DNA of 64,000 bases from Tubiluchus corallicola (GCA_030141605.1 JAQGDQ010000294.1:213501-277500); one strand, 5' to 3'; counted from the stretch's first letter, positions 13,265 through 27,362 are shown. The notes: generated by a model from the letters alone, not told the origin. A program made the numbers and translations.

Positions 13265-14740
13265 ATTTTGCGTTTTTGAACAAGCTTATTGACCTAAAAG
13301 CTTTAATGCCAGCAGTGACATGAGTTGGGAGGCTGCCTTTGTGCTGCTTGCATCCCATTTTTTGAAGAAGTTCATCGAAATAAGAGCTAGCATTGACCTA
13401 CTCTCTAAACGACACTTTAGTGCTTTGCTCATGAAGCATGGGTCTGTTACAGAGTTCATTGTTTAGTGCCCATGCACGTTTAGTAAGGTTAATCTATTTG
13501 TCTCTTTCTGGTCGATCTGTCTTCATCGGTTCCCCTTTTCATGGCATGCAATTCTACTCCTTAAATAACACCCTGACTGCTTCATTTTATTTGTTTGGCT
13601 CAATCGTAATTTGAAGCTTAAGTAGAAGATTTAATTTTCGATTAGATACATTCCACTTGAGCATTTGACAATTATATACAGTATGCCCGTTAGAGGAATA
13701 AACAAACTTGATTTATATTTCTATGAAATAAGGTGATCAGTTGATTGTAAAAGTCAGCCTGTAAAAATTAACTCATAGTCAGTGCACACTTGCTAGATAC
13801 ACTTGAGCATAATAATCTACACGTAACCACACTCGACCAGGTATAGTTAAGTGCAAACACGGTCACGCTCCGTTCGCGGATTTGGATCTGAATTCATTCA
13901 ATCTTGTCTTAATTGTCAGAATTTTCCTAAAAATTGTATCTATTCTTGGCATTAAGAATTAAACCTGCGTTATTATGTCACTTTTAAGTTGTATTTTCTT
14001 ATGGTAAGTTTTTAGTACCTTGTCCTTTGCTACATAGGGGGCTTTCTCATAATCTGTTTTCTGTTAAACTATAGACATATATTTATACATTTAAAAAATC
14101 ACTTGTGAAGTAAAACAGCTAAGCAGGTCTAGACTTAACACGATAATAATGGCTCAATTTTCCTAAACTGTTCACAACACAATAGCTTTCGCAATAAGAA
14201 GCAAGTCAAGCACTTTCACTTCACGCCTATTATCATCTACTTTTGAAGAATCTTACTCAACCTTGTTTTCAAAAATGTTCAAAAACTGAAATAATAGGCT
14301 TACAGTAGTTGCTCCAATTACAGTGCATTCTTGTTCATAACAGGCTGGCTGTGACACCAAGGCCTGCATACATGTATTGAAGTAATGAAAGGTCCCGTTT
14401 AGACTGTCGCGCGTCCCCTCAAAGCGAGTGAGTGATACGCATTCGTGATCAGCAGTTCAATTGTCAGTTTTAATCATTCTTTACTAAGTTAAGACTAGAT
14501 ATTTGAAATGGTATTATCGAGAAAGCCTCCAAGACATTATTAAATTACATGCATGGCACATACCAAGTAATAAGCGTTTGATGATAATAATTTATTCGGT
14601 TTATTGTGAAACAAGATATGCGATGAAAAGAACGCGATAGGTAGAGCATGAAGCTATTGGCAAATTCATAATTACATAAACTTGCGAGTTCTAAATAAAA
14701 TACGTAAAGAATTGCTGCAAATATCCACGAGTTCAAATCA
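13265..14740. other. Gene-less stretch with one unassigned short ORF
   Basis: A 48-codon frame at 13320-13466 (plus), beginning MSWEAAFVLLASHFLKKF, is open and moderately complex. It lies just after the LINE tail, has no clear splice or promoter context, and I do not recognise it. Nothing else was found. Confidence 0.3.
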
Positions 14741-14741
14741 C

Positions 14742-15551
14742 CAGTGGCGTATCTAGAGCCAGTGGTGCCCGGTGCGGCACTTGAGTTTGGCGCCCCTCTC
14801 ATAGAAATGTTTATGTAGGAAAATTTTACTTTTGCAAAATTCAGTACTTCTGCATTGCAGTAAGCTGCAGATATAAATTTATGAAATAATAAAGTAGTGC
14901 TTAAAAATCGGTTTGTGAAGAAATAAATTCACCATGTAAGTTTCAAAACTGCTCAAAGACTTCTCAAAATTTATGTTGACCCAGAAAAGAGAGGCATAAT
15001 GATAGTTGAAGTCCATTCTGAAATGATTGCTAAGACGTCGCTGTACTTAACGAGAAATTTGCTGCAGCTGGTTGAAGCAAAGTAAAAGTATACTATCGTC
15101 AAAATGTTACAAAGATAAAGTTGAGATTAGTATTCGTAATTTAAGTTTATAGATCCACAAGTAATTTTGCCAAACCAAGATATTTTAATTCAAATGCTGA
15201 CGCAGATATTCAAAAACTTTTAAGTTACGTTGCAATGACATCAGTGTGATAGAAACCAAACGCCAGGGGCAAGGACATCTTTAAAAAACGAGCGAAATTT
15301 TATGCAAATAATGTGTGATAGGCTTGCAACTACAAGGGTGATTGAATGTATTCCTACGGTTAATTCAAAACGTGTACCGCGATGACAAACTATGTTACAA
15401 CTATACTAATTATTATCATCTTCGCAAGCATTTCCGTGAAAAATGAAATTGTCGCGTGTTTTGCATTTCTATTGTTCTGACAGAATCAACTTTTTCATTG
15501 CCTTGATCAAAATCTGGGCGGACCTACGCCCTCCCCCCGGCTACCCCACTG
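14742..15551. mobile_element. hAT-like non-autonomous element, ends diverged
   Basis: The left end CAGTGGCGTATCTAGAGCC followed by GGTGCCCGGTGCGGC, and the right end GGCTACCCCACTG, are typical hAT-style termini (CAGTGGCG... inverted). I could not find a matching 8-bp target duplication, so the element may be chimeric or its flank rearranged. Confidence 0.45.
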
Positions 15552-16895
<1,344 letters not shown>

Positions 16896-17727
16896 CACAT
16901 GTTATATATGTTAATATATGTTAGATATATATATGTTAATATTTCTATACAATTCAATACAAGACGTATTAATATTAATAACACAATTCATATTTTCACC
17001 TTTGAATTTTTTTATAATATCTGAATTATACTATTATTAAATACTAAAAGAAAATTTGAATTGTACAATTATCTGCGATACTCTTTCGACAGCCGTCGTG
17101 CATAGAATCACAAAATTAATATCTTATTAATAGCTCAAGAAACATCGGTAAAACTAGACACAAAACGCGACAGTGGGTCACCGTCCCTAATAATTTTCCG
17201 TGAACTAGTCGCTAGTTTTGATTTTTGATTATAAAACGATAAAACAGTCATAGTTTGAAGTTACAACGATCTACTATCATAAATTAGCAAACGTTCAATG
17301 AAATTCCAAGACCTGCCTTGCGGCTAAATGACCTTATTGTGCTACTTTAGCAATTCTAAGAAGGCCATAAAGTGTTAATGTACATTGGATAATACTTGTT
17401 TACGTTTTGGTTTGCATATAAAAGGTGAAATAAGTGCACATTTCAAATTTAATAAGTTTCACTGAATCAATCTGACAGAATTCGCTCTCTGACTCTCTGT
17501 GTTATTGACTGTATCAAGCTTTGCCTACCTAGAAAACAACATCCCTTTGTTAGTCTTGTTGTTCAATTGTTGGGCCGCTTGTTTATGAAATCAGTGCTAA
17601 AATTCGACTACGACTTATTAACATGTTAATTAAAGGCACCTTCCCATATGTATAACTTACAGGTATCCTGCTTTGATTCACTAAGCCACCTGCCCAAAAA
17701 TCGTTATGAAAACACCCAAACTATTAA

Positions 17728-17960
17728 CGCACAAGAAAAGCCTCCATTTACATAAGGCTAAAAACATTCGTCTTGTAATTTTGTACCACTTACGTACTGC
17801 CTTTTTGCTTATAGGACTTGCGTCGGCAATAACCCTGTATAAAACATGGAAATTTAATCTCCCGCGATGACCGTTAGACGAAGCCATTTTGACGATAAAT
17901 CATTTGAAACAAGTTTAGATAACATTGTGTAGTTTGAAAAAATAATCTGAGCATTTATCT
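17728..17960 (+). repeat. Dispersed repeat family R1, copy 1
   Basis: Aligns in the same orientation with 20096-20345 and 33120-33440. Shared blocks include TTGCATACAG/CTTGC, the AGCCATTTT block and ACAAGTTTAGATAACATTG. No terminal repeats or coding capacity were noticed, so the class is unknown. Confidence 0.65.
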
Positions 17961-18943
17961 GTTAAGGCATTTCTTTTGGTTGTGTCCACTAGGTGGCATT
18001 CAAACAATAAGTGATATGGAGTTTCTCAACCATTCATACATTCGCATATATCAGTATCTGCATATCCAATACGTTCTTTGAAACTACCTTGTCCAGCGAA
18101 AAAACTAAACGCAAATCTTTCTATTTTTCTTTTTCTTAGATTGATGGGCAACTTCAGTTGGTATGGTTCAATTATATTTGGATAAAACACGCATTTTTCC
18201 ATCTAAATACGTTTTTCATTACTGCTGATTCGAACATGTATTCGAAAATCTTTAAAATTGAATTTAATTCGGGTACGAAATTTGGCTTGATTCGAGTTCC
18301 AAAGTCACAAATTCGATTCGAATTCGTTTTCTGGTAGAAAATGCTCGTAACTGTCCCAAACATCGTTTTCCAAACTGTGTGGGAATAAATGTTGTCTGGA
18401 AGGCTGCACTTCTACTTTGTGCCAAGAAAAATTAGCCATTCCAGTTATACGTTTCCGGTCATGATCAAAGCTACATAGTGTGAATAACTGAGAAAAAACG
18501 GCAAGGCAAAATTAGGCTTTTACACAAGAATAAATGCAATTCTCACCTACCAGAAACTACTGAGGAATTATAGGAAGGTTTTCACGTTAATATAGCTAGG
18601 CCTAGGCAGAGAATGTGAAAATTGGTTTTAGCTAAAATCAGCTAAAAACTCCGCCGTAAGGCAACACTGGGTGAAAAACAAAAATGGGCAATTCATGACT
18701 CAATAACTGCCGACAGAGCTAGCTTATTAGTTCAAGGTCGTCATCTTCCGGCGGGTTCTCAACTCGTGTGGGAGGTGCTTGGAAAAACAGCTGCACGGTA
18801 GGCATTGTACAGCAGGGAGGCAGGAAATTGAGGGAGGAGTTGCATGTGTGACTGTATTACAATAAATTCTTAATATGACAGTTCATAATTGTCTAAGAAC
18901 TCTACTTGCTTATTTATAGTGCACAATACAATATGAATTCATA

Positions 18944-19238
18944 CACCGCCGGCTCTAGGTATTGTTTGCATCCTAGGCAGAAGTGCTTTAGCCCCCCCCC
19001 CCAAATGGTCACCTCCTTTACCCCACGTTCCCCAGCCCAACTCAAAATTGAATTTTTGTTGTATATAATAAAGTATAATGGAACCTGTGCATTAACTACC
19101 GCTTCTGTCACAAGGCTTTGATTCTTATAGGTTCTTCTGCCATAATTAGATAAAGCAAAACTAGAAAGTGTTTAAATCCGAGTTAACGTCAGTCTATGTA
19201 TGAAGTCTATATCATCAGTCTAAATATCACCATCGTTG

Positions 19239-19290
<52 letters not shown>

Positions 19291-19699
19291 TAACATCGTC
19301 ATTATCATCTTCTTGCGTCTGTTTGCTTCGCTCCATTTAACGTATTTTTTGTTGTTTACGTCATTAATTAAGTCTTATCCATGTTGAGTGTAGCGTAGCA
19401 CATAAGTTAATTTCTTCTGCTACGCTCATAGCACTGCAATGCATTGTTAATTTGTTGTGCTAAATGGATAAATAAATAAATCTAAAAATGTTGCTAGGCG
19501 TCGATGAACCAAACATTTTGACAGAAAACTAACGTGCAGTAGTAGTTCAGTTCATATAATGAAAGTGTTATACATTTATTATGAATTACACGTACAATAT
19601 GTTATTACTTATGCTAAACTTAAAAATAAAAAAAAATTACTCCCAGAATTTGGCACCCTAGGCAACTGGCTAGTTTGACTAGTGGAAGGACCGGTACTG
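18944..19699. mobile_element. hAT-like non-autonomous element with perfect 8-bp TSD
   Basis: The 756-bp element begins CACCGCCGGCTCTAGG and ends GACCGGTACTG, with short imperfect inverted termini. It is flanked on both sides by the identical octamer AATTCATA (18936-18943 and 19700-19707), the hallmark of hAT insertion. It contains an (ATC)n microsatellite at about 19235-19290 and no transposase. Confidence 0.7.
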
Positions 19700-20095
19700 A
19701 ATTCATACACTGACTGCTTCATTTTCAGAAGCCACAGCGCAGTTCGGAAACGACTTATTTATATAATTTTAAATAAAAAATCAAAATAAGTAAAGAACTA
19801 AGCAGTTAATCGGGTAAACAAGCTAAATATTTCTGTTCTTGTTGCACTCCACGTCAAAAATTGTAATTTTCCACGGATTATCCTGTCTAAAAACGGAAAA
19901 ATGTGATCGGACAGTAATTAGTGTGTAACAGTAAATGGGATGTTCAAGTTATTGGTTTTAATTAAACGAAATCTGCTATAGATTAATAAAAATGCATTAT
20001 TTATTTTGATGCGGCACAATCCATGATTAGCGCGTTTAATTAGATTTACGTCACTTCCTGTTGAATACCAAAAGTTTTTGTCTGTTGCTTAAAGC

Positions 20096-20345
20096 ACAAG
20101 AACACCCCTCGTAAATAAACGTCTTGAAATTTTACATCATTTACATGCTGCCTTGTTGCATACAGCGCTTGCATTACCAGTAACTTTGTACAAAATTTAT
20201 AAATTTAAACTCCCGCCATGACTGTTAAGCACAGCCATTTTGATGGTAAGTCGTTTGAAGCAAGTTTACCCAACATTGTGTGAAGTTTGGAAAAATAAAA
20301 ACAGCATTCGTAGCACACTCTTCACAAACTAACCAAAAGTGCAAA
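20096..20345 (+). repeat. Dispersed repeat family R1, copy 2
   Basis: Second copy of the family also seen at 17728 and 33120, in the same orientation. It shares TTGCATACAGCGCTTGC, the AGCCATTTTGATGGTAA block and the AACATTGTGTGAAGTTTGG block. Confidence 0.65.
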
Positions 20346-21613
20346 TTACTTTATCTTATCAGTTAGATCAATAATGAGTTTTTTGGTTTTTCTTTTCCAA
20401 TTCCATAAGCTTTTCAAACAGATAAACATAATATAACTTTGTAGAGAACATTTTTTGAGATATTTTTTAAAATTCACTTGTCTACCCCCTTAAGTTGCAC
20501 GAAACGAGAATTCTCATATTTTTAACAGAACCTTATCCTACTTTAATAACAGTAGCGCGTGCCCATACAAATAAGAATAAGATTGAGAAAACAACAGGCG
20601 TCATTCCTTTTTAACTAAATCAATTTCGGGGTAATCATTTAAAACTCCATGATCAGAGATGTACAGTCTGAATAATAAAAATTAGAATGAGAGCAAAGCT
20701 TTCAGTTTTAGCTGAATTAAAACATGTGGGTGATCGAGTTTTTCTTGGGGTGCAAATAGAATCGCGTACCATTCCAAGCAGCAAATCACCCCATTGAAAG
20801 AGCTATCACGTACAAGCTTTAAAAATTTCCCTGACCCAATTCTTTCTGCATCACATGAGGCAGGGAAACAAAAAGATTTTGCACGCCAATTCAATATTCG
20901 GCTGTTCTTCATCCGTGTATACAGAGGGCGGATCCAGATCTAAGCACAAAGATCGACGATGAAGGTGGGCGGTAGTTAGTACTTTGTAGGAAAATCTACA
21001 ATATTATGATGTATGGCTAATTAACTGAGAACATGTGAACGTACTGTAAAGAAGTACTTTAATGAAACTGTAATAGTTAAATATGTAGTTGAGGACACGC
21101 ATTTTAGTGTTATGAGAGGACTTGCATATTGCACGGGTTTTTGGCACCATCGGGGTAGAACTGCCACCTATGCTAACAATAAGATTTCATCGCACCAAAG
21201 GTATAATTATGACGCGTTTAAGTTTTTTGCTGTAATGCGGTACTTAGTGAAAGTGAAATTTCACTAGTGAAGGTAGTAATAATAGCCACGCGTGATTACG
21301 GTAATCCTTTGCGACGTGGTCTGTGAACGTACGTGTCCTACTTGTGAATTAATCTAGCTAAGTGCAGTTCTTAAACCAACAGCATTTGAGCACATCGAAA
21401 TTTATTACACCAAGTTTAAGTTGCTTATAACATCAATAAAACTGGCGTCATGGTCAAGTTTTAATTGTATTTGCAACACTTGAACTTAAACCCATGATAC
21501 TTGATAGGAATAATTAAATCATTATTATCTTAGTACTGACTGTTAATTATTTTTTACGGTTATTAGCGGCTCAAAGTTCAAGCTCAAACTACTAAGGCAT
21601 TTTTACTATTTGT
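20346..21613. other. Gene-less stretch with possible transposon end
   Basis: ACAGAGGGCGGATCCAG near 20929 looks like an hAT-type terminus. A weak inverted match (CTGCCACCTATG) lies near 21168. I could not establish a target duplication. No gene was recognised. Confidence 0.3.
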
Positions 21614-21621
21614 TTATAGAC

Positions 21622-22012
21622 CAGTGGTTCCTAACCTTTTACTAACCGAACTGCCGTGTACCCCTTAACATGTTTTAGCAATATGAGCTTCACGAATTCA
21701 AATCAAAATTAAAAATACATACACTAAATCGTTTTGAAAACCCTACATACGTTAATCATAATATATATACCCATCCGAAAATTTTATTTAGCCACGTCCA
21801 TTTTAAATTGTATGTATATATTGTATATAGTCTACACTATAATTTGCGTGTAACATTGTAATATATATTCTCTTTTAAATTTTTGGCACAGTAGTTTCTA
21901 GTTTGCACTGGACGCATTTGCCTTCAACAGCTGTGTGAATTTCTATTCTCAAGCTGCGATGTTCTTTTATGCTTTTATAGTTATGAATATCGATTTTTAA
22001 TGGCAAATAGAG

Positions 22013-22096
<84 letters not shown>

Positions 22097-22641
22097 CATT
22101 TTTACTACTATGATTTAACTATACAAGCGTGATTTAATCATACAAGCAAAACCGATAAACGAAACACCAAATTCAAGAACAAAATGCAAGAAAAAAAAAG
22201 CAATCTGATGTCAATTCAGAAGACGAACTTGCAGTCGAACTGTGAAGTAGCTTCAATGGCCGCCTCGTTGACGCTGCTTTTCTGAAAACCGCCAAACTCG
22301 GCTACCCGTCCGTCAACGCATTTGCAGTGCCAAACGTCCATTTTACATAATAAATTAATCCCGTTATAATGCCAGGCAATGCTCAGTGAAACCCGAAAAA
22401 AGCTATTGTGTTGCAAAAGCAATGACCTTTTAAAATCATGATGTTTAAGGGTTTTAATCTAGTAGCACACTCTTTCCTCCCACCACGAGACTGTTGCTCC
22501 CGTAAATTTCGTATTCGGTACTTGTACGCTGTAGGGAAAAAAGAACATGGTGACGTGTTACACGACACAACTTTTGCGTACCTCTAGCTTGGCTGCTTCG
22601 TACCCTCAAGCGGTACTCGTACATCAGGTTAGGAACTACTG
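21622..22641. mobile_element. hAT-family non-autonomous transposon, about 1 kb
   Basis: The left terminus CAGTGGTTCCTAACC and right terminus GGTTAGGAACTACTG are inverted repeats of the classical hAT type. The flanking octamers TTATAGAC and TTATAGAT match at 7 of 8 positions, so this is a real insertion. The interior has a (TA)n run (about 22014-22092) and no recognisable transposase. Confidence 0.85.
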
Positions 22642-22702
22642 TTATAGATTTTACTGACATTTTGTCGTCATACATTAAACGATAACGATGCCTTACATGT
22701 TC

Positions 22703-22742
22703 CGTGTGTGTGTGTGTGTGCGCGCGCGCGCGCGCGTGTGGA
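22703..22742. repeat. (GT)n(CG)n alternating purine-pyrimidine tract
   Basis: A 40-bp GT run passes into a CG run. Such alternation favours left-handed Z-DNA. It lies about 60 bp outside the hAT element. Confidence 0.9.
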
Positions 22743-22762
22743 TGTGTGTGGGTGTGTGCATA

Positions 22763-24409
22763 GGTGCGTGCGTGCAAAAACCCTTAACGGAAACCGAAGT
22801 AAAATTAGTTATCCAGAAATTGTAATCAGAATTTTTTATTATCATTTAGTAATTTAGCTACAATGACTTACTAAGAGATTTTAATTAAAAAAATTGTAAT
22901 AAGCGATTTTTGTGTAGAACAGTTAAACGGCATTTAGCAGATGTCCGGAATGCGTTATTGCGTACACAGCTGCGTTTAAACAATCTAATACGAATAGGTA
23001 CAGGAAAAATAATAATAACGCAAAAACGTAGGTCTGATAAACGAGTGCATTAAAAATTATATAAAGTAGTTTTTACGCGTGAACGCACGCATTGCGGACG
23101 TCTGGTAAACGCCACTTCACCGTCAGTCATCGAGTTGCGTAAATGAATTAATCGTAACTAGTGTAAACTGTTAGAAATTCTGTAATGTCAGCAAGTAAAT
23201 AGCACGAGTATATGTGTTATGCATAGATTCATGCAACCTAGTTAGTTAAAATATTATTAGTCAATGAGTGCTCGCAAAACCATGTACCACACATCATAGT
23301 CCTATGCATGAAAATGTGAAGTCGTGTCATAGTTGTTTAATCAAACTTGAGAAACTGTTGGTTATGATGGGTTCAGTCTCGTTTTCTAATGTAAAGTTCA
23401 CATTCTCGTTTAGCTCAGGATATTTACGATGAGGATTCAAAAGCAACTGAATTCGTCGGACACAAGTTCCGATTTGGTGTCACCTTTAAGCAAAGTTGCT
23501 TACACAATTATTGGTTTTGCTTCCACAAATCCCTGTTTCGTCTATGAGAAAACAGGCGACTTGTGACAGCTAGTCGATAGTGCGCTAATGTCCAGCAGCC
23601 AGACTGCTTTAAAAAAGAAATTCCAGCTTAAAAACCTGTGCCATTATGTATGTAAAAAATATGGCTATAAAATTCATTATACCTTTATTTCTAGCTCCCT
23701 CACTCTTGTGGAATGTTCGGCTACTTACAGATACATATTCGATTTTATTCGCACATATTACATATGATAACAGTGAAATTGAAGCTGAGATAAAGCTAAT
23801 TAAGTGTCACATCACAGCTTAATTGCTTCTTGTGTCTGACGTCGCAGATACGGATGTTTAGTTATAAAGAATTAGAATTATTGCTCAACTATGCCATGAC
23901 AGTTTAAACGTCTTCTACTACAGACGACTCGGTTTTTCCTTCGTTTGTGTAAGTATGATGTACGTGTAATGTAATTATAATTTATTACACCGTGTGTTTG
24001 AATAATTGTATTATTGTATAATTGTTTACATATGTTTGTAATATTGGTTACATATATGTTTGTAACCTTGTTGTTATCACCCATCATTTGCACCAGAATT
24101 TTTGTACTATATGTTATTTTCTATGTTCACACTGTATTCATTTACTAATATGTACTGTACCATTCGACTACATAATAAATAATAAATTAATTTGTCTTGT
24201 TGCATCATCTCACATAACAGTCACACTTCGTTATAATGCCAAATTCATTTAAAGCCCAACTTTTTTGCAATCCCAATGTAGACATAAAGAGAGGATTATG
24301 ATGCCCTGTTATGATAACGACGAAGAGGGTATGAGGACAAAAAATTGCAGGGCTTCAATCTATTACGTATGCAAATGGAACTAAACTCAGTTAATATTGT
24401 TCTTTTCAG
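22763..24409. other. Sequence upstream of the GT92 gene
   Basis: This interval ends with the splice acceptor of the GT92 coding exon (TTGTTCTTTTCAG at 24397-24409). It is presumably the intron separating a 5' non-coding exon from the coding exon. I could not locate that exon or a promoter. Confidence 0.4.
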
Positions 24410-24418
24410 GAGAAGTTA

Positions 24419-25924
24419 ATGAGTCCTGGCTGCTTGCTTTATGGAATTCTTCTGCTCTTTATCATTCTGACTCTGTCACTGTATTTGATCATTCACAGAA
24501 CAACAGTGTGCACCCACAACACATACAGGGGATATGTCGTCTTCTCTGCAGAAACCTTCTACGAAGGCGTTGCACCACCGGCAGCTGTTGACAACGAAGA
24601 GGCGCAGACAAAATGCAGAACTAAAAAGCCCGGTCCAGAAGAATTGCTCATCAACAACACTTACTGGCAGATGGATGAGAGTGAGACAAACTTCTTCTTC
24701 AGTGCTTATTGGGATGGCAGAGAGATCAGTGTAGGTGGAGGAAAAGTATACCATGACAAGGCTAATATTATAAGAGTATTTGGCATGAGAGATGTTACAC
24801 AGGGCAAGCCTAATTTGTTTTGTTATCTTTGGTATGGTGACCACGTTACGGTAGCCAATGTGAATGAAGAAATTATATGGTTTAATAAGCCAGATTTGAT
24901 AGACATAGCAAATAAGCGATCACAATACCACCCATATCTCTATAACTGTCCAGTGAAAACTGGTGAGATTCCAGACTACATCTCGTTGTCGACATCTTGG
25001 TGCAAAGTTCCCACAAACTTACTGGAAGTAAAATCCAGAAATTACACACAGCCCCGGAGAGATTTTGCTATATGTGTGAAAGGCCTGAATTATGAAGATG
25101 ATGTCTCCGTAAAATTGATCGAATGGATCGAGATCAATAGAATATTAGGCGCAAAGAAAATTTTCTTCTACAAGTACAGCATCAACCCAGCTGTCCAAAA
25201 GCTTTTAGAGTATTATACCGACCAAGGAGTAGTTGAAGTACACAAGTCAACACTTCCGGGACACCAGCCAAACAGTCCCAATAATCGGACAAGATTTCTC
25301 AAAGTAAAGCAGTCGCAGAAGCGGCTAGATGAAGTACTCATGTATAATGACTGTTTCTATAATCACATGAAAGAATACAACTATATCATTCCACTAGACA
25401 TTGATGAAGTTTTAGTGCCAACAAAGCACAGGACTTGGCAAGAAATGCTTCCTTGGGTGATCAAAACTAATGTATACAAGGATCCTAACTCAAAAAATAA
25501 CACCATTGTAAAAAGATGCGGATCATACGAATTCAGGAATGTTTTCTTTTTGCAACAAATAAATACAGAACCTATTGACACTGTTCCAAAGTATCTAACA
25601 ACACTTCAGTATATAAAAAGAGTCAACGAAACCTCAATATTAGGATTCAACATGAAAGGATTCTTTAACACAGACTATGTGATTCTAGTCCACAATCACA
25701 CACCCTTTAAGGTATTCTCCTATGTATGGAGCTGGTGCAGTGTTCAAGAACGCCAAGGGTTGTTACATCATTACCGTGACAAGTGCCCTACTGATGACTA
25801 CACTCATCGCTGCAAAAATCTCAATGTAACCAAAACAGACATGACAATGTGGCGATACACCGACGAACTAACACAAAGAACAGAGAAAGCGATGAATGAC
25901 TTAAGTATTCCAATACCAAAATGA
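24419..25924 (+). CDS. Glycosyltransferase family 92 (DUF23) type II membrane protein
   Basis: A 501-residue protein in a single coding exon. Residues about 5-26 are a hydrophobic signal anchor after a very short cytoplasmic tail, so the catalytic part should face the Golgi lumen. The GT92 domain begins near residue 214 (FAICVKGLNYEDD, then KLIEWIEINRILGAKKIFFY). The sugar-nucleotide DxD motif is the DID at residues 327-329 (YIIPLDIDEVLVP), and the C-terminal LLHHYRDKC block fits the family. Several Asn-X-Ser/Thr sites are present. GT92 enzymes known in worms and vertebrates add galactose to N-glycans; the acceptor here is unknown. The start is the first Met after a splice acceptor at 24409. 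Upstream codons to the acceptor are open, so a longer N-terminus from another exon is possible but unlikely given the anchor. Confidence 0.92.
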   Translation: MSPGCLLYGILLLFIILTLSLYLIIHRTTVCTHNTYRGYVVFSAETFYEGVAPPAAVDNEEAQTKCRTKKPGPEELLINNTYWQMDESETNFFFSAYWDGREISVGGGKVYHDKANIIRVFGMRDVTQGKPNLFCYLWYGDHVTVANVNEEIIWFNKPDLIDIANKRSQYHPYLYNCPVKTGEIPDYISLSTSWCKVPTNLLEVKSRNYTQPRRDFAICVKGLNYEDDVSVKLIEWIEINRILGAKKIFFYKYSINPAVQKLLEYYTDQGVVEVHKSTLPGHQPNSPNNRTRFLKVKQSQKRLDEVLMYNDCFYNHMKEYNYIIPLDIDEVLVPTKHRTWQEMLPWVIKTNVYKDPNSKNNTIVKRCGSYEFRNVFFLQQINTEPIDTVPKYLTTLQYIKRVNETSILGFNMKGFFNTDYVILVHNHTPFKVFSYVWSWCSVQERQGLLHHYRDKCPTDDYTHRCKNLNVTKTDMTMWRYTDELTQRTEKAMNDLSIPIPK

Positions 25925-26076
25925 GAAGAATAAAGATTAGCAATCATATTCATTCCTGCATGGGTCATGGTTTTCTGCCTTGATCTTCTACATACTCAGA
26001 ATGAGAAGAACAAATATCAAAGAAATTCGTGTATTGGTGCATGCAGTATTTCAAGCATTGGATATCTGCAAGAAAC

Positions 26077-26082
26077 AATAAA
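26077..26082 (+). terminator. Candidate polyadenylation signal of the GT92 gene
   Basis: An AATAAA about 150 nt after the stop codon. An earlier AATAAA at 25929 is too close to the stop to be the likely main signal. Confidence 0.45.
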
Positions 26083-26171
26083 GGGCACGTGGCTGCATAG
26101 CTCCAGCGTGTTAAATTCAAGTCTTCAGCTGAAACATTTTTCACAAAGATTGAGAAGTCACAAACAGTCAG

Positions 26172-26354
26172 CCAGATAAAGCAGATCAAACCATCTCTAA
26201 GCTACAAACAAGTGATATGCCAGATAAAGCAGATCAAACCATCTCTAAGCTACAAACAAGTGATATGCCAGATAAAGCAGATTAAACCGTCTCTAAGCTA
26301 CAAACAAGTGATATGCCAGAAAAAGCAGATCAAACCATCTCTAAGCTACAAACA
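26172..26354 (+). repeat. 48-bp tandem repeat, about 4 copies
   Basis: The unit contains AAAGCAGATCAAACCATCTC and CTACAAACAAGTGATATGCC. Copies differ by one to three bases and the last is truncated. It lies just downstream of the GT92 gene's probable 3' end. Confidence 0.95.
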
Positions 26355-26852
26355 AAATGAACTGATGATTAGAAACTGCTAAGGAAGGACATATTTTTCG
26401 TTTTTCAAAATACCATGAAAGACAAATTTTGCGAGTGCATGGAAAGTAGAATGCACAAAAACATTTCAGTATTATAGGATGACATTTAAAGTTCATGTGC
26501 AGTACTTTTACGGTGCTATAATATAATGCGCTTTTAATCTTTCATTGTACAAGTCAATGTTTGCTAGCTAGTGACAATGACATAGCCTGATAATTGCAAA
26601 AGCTATTATCAACTTTGCAACTGACGCTAGTTAATACATGCTGGGCTGTAATATTGCAACATTTTATTCTTACTGAAACCATGGCTTCAACTGTGATAAG
26701 GTGAAAACGCTGCTGTGATAACTGCATAGGTGTAAAAATCTCCAAGAAAAATGCAAAAAGTGTCTACGAAGATTTTTGGAGCATTGCTTTTATGAAATGT
26801 GCAAAATCCGCATGGCTTACTTCTTACAAAGTGTTTTTACATAGAAGATTAA

Positions 26853-27362
26853 TCATGCGTAGACAGTCTAGACACACGTTGCTGATGTGAAGACAGTCTA
26901 GACACACATTGCTGATGCGTAGACAGTCTAGACACATGTTGCTGATGTGTAGACAGTCTAGACACAAGTTGCTGATGCGTAGACAGTCTAGACACACGTT
27001 GCTGATGTGCAGACAGTCTAGACACACGTTGCTGATGCGTAGACAGTCTAGACACACGTTGCTGATGCGTAGCCAGTCTAGACATACGTTGCTGATGCAT
27101 AGATGTCTAGACACGTTGCTGATGTGTAGACAGTCTACACACATGTTGCTGATGCATAGACAGTCTAGACACACGTTGCTGATGCCGAGACAGTCTAGAC
27201 ACACGTTGCTGATGCATAGACAGTCTAGACACACTTTGCTGATGCGAAGACAGTCTAGATACACGTTGCTGATGCGTAGACAGTCTAGATAGACGTTGCT
27301 GATGCGTAGACAGTCTAGACACACGTTGCTGGTGCATATACAGTCTAGATACACATTGGTGA
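26853..27362. repeat. 30-bp minisatellite, about 17 copies
   Basis: The unit is GCGTAGACAGTCTAGACACA followed by CGTTGCTGAT, with scattered substitutions and one shortened copy near 27105. Each unit contains the palindrome GTCTAGAC. Because 30 is a multiple of three and few units carry stops, long open frames appear on both strands. These are artefacts of the repeat. It lies between the convergent GT92 and FEM1-like genes. Confidence 0.97.

Noticed and set aside
20682-20912. 76-codon minus-strand frame
   Set aside because: Moderately complex but unrecognised. It lies beside a transposon-like terminus and has no clear splice sites, so a transposon remnant is more likely than a gene.
26853-27362. 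CRISPR array
   Set aside because: Units are contiguous without unique spacers, and the window is clearly from an animal genome.
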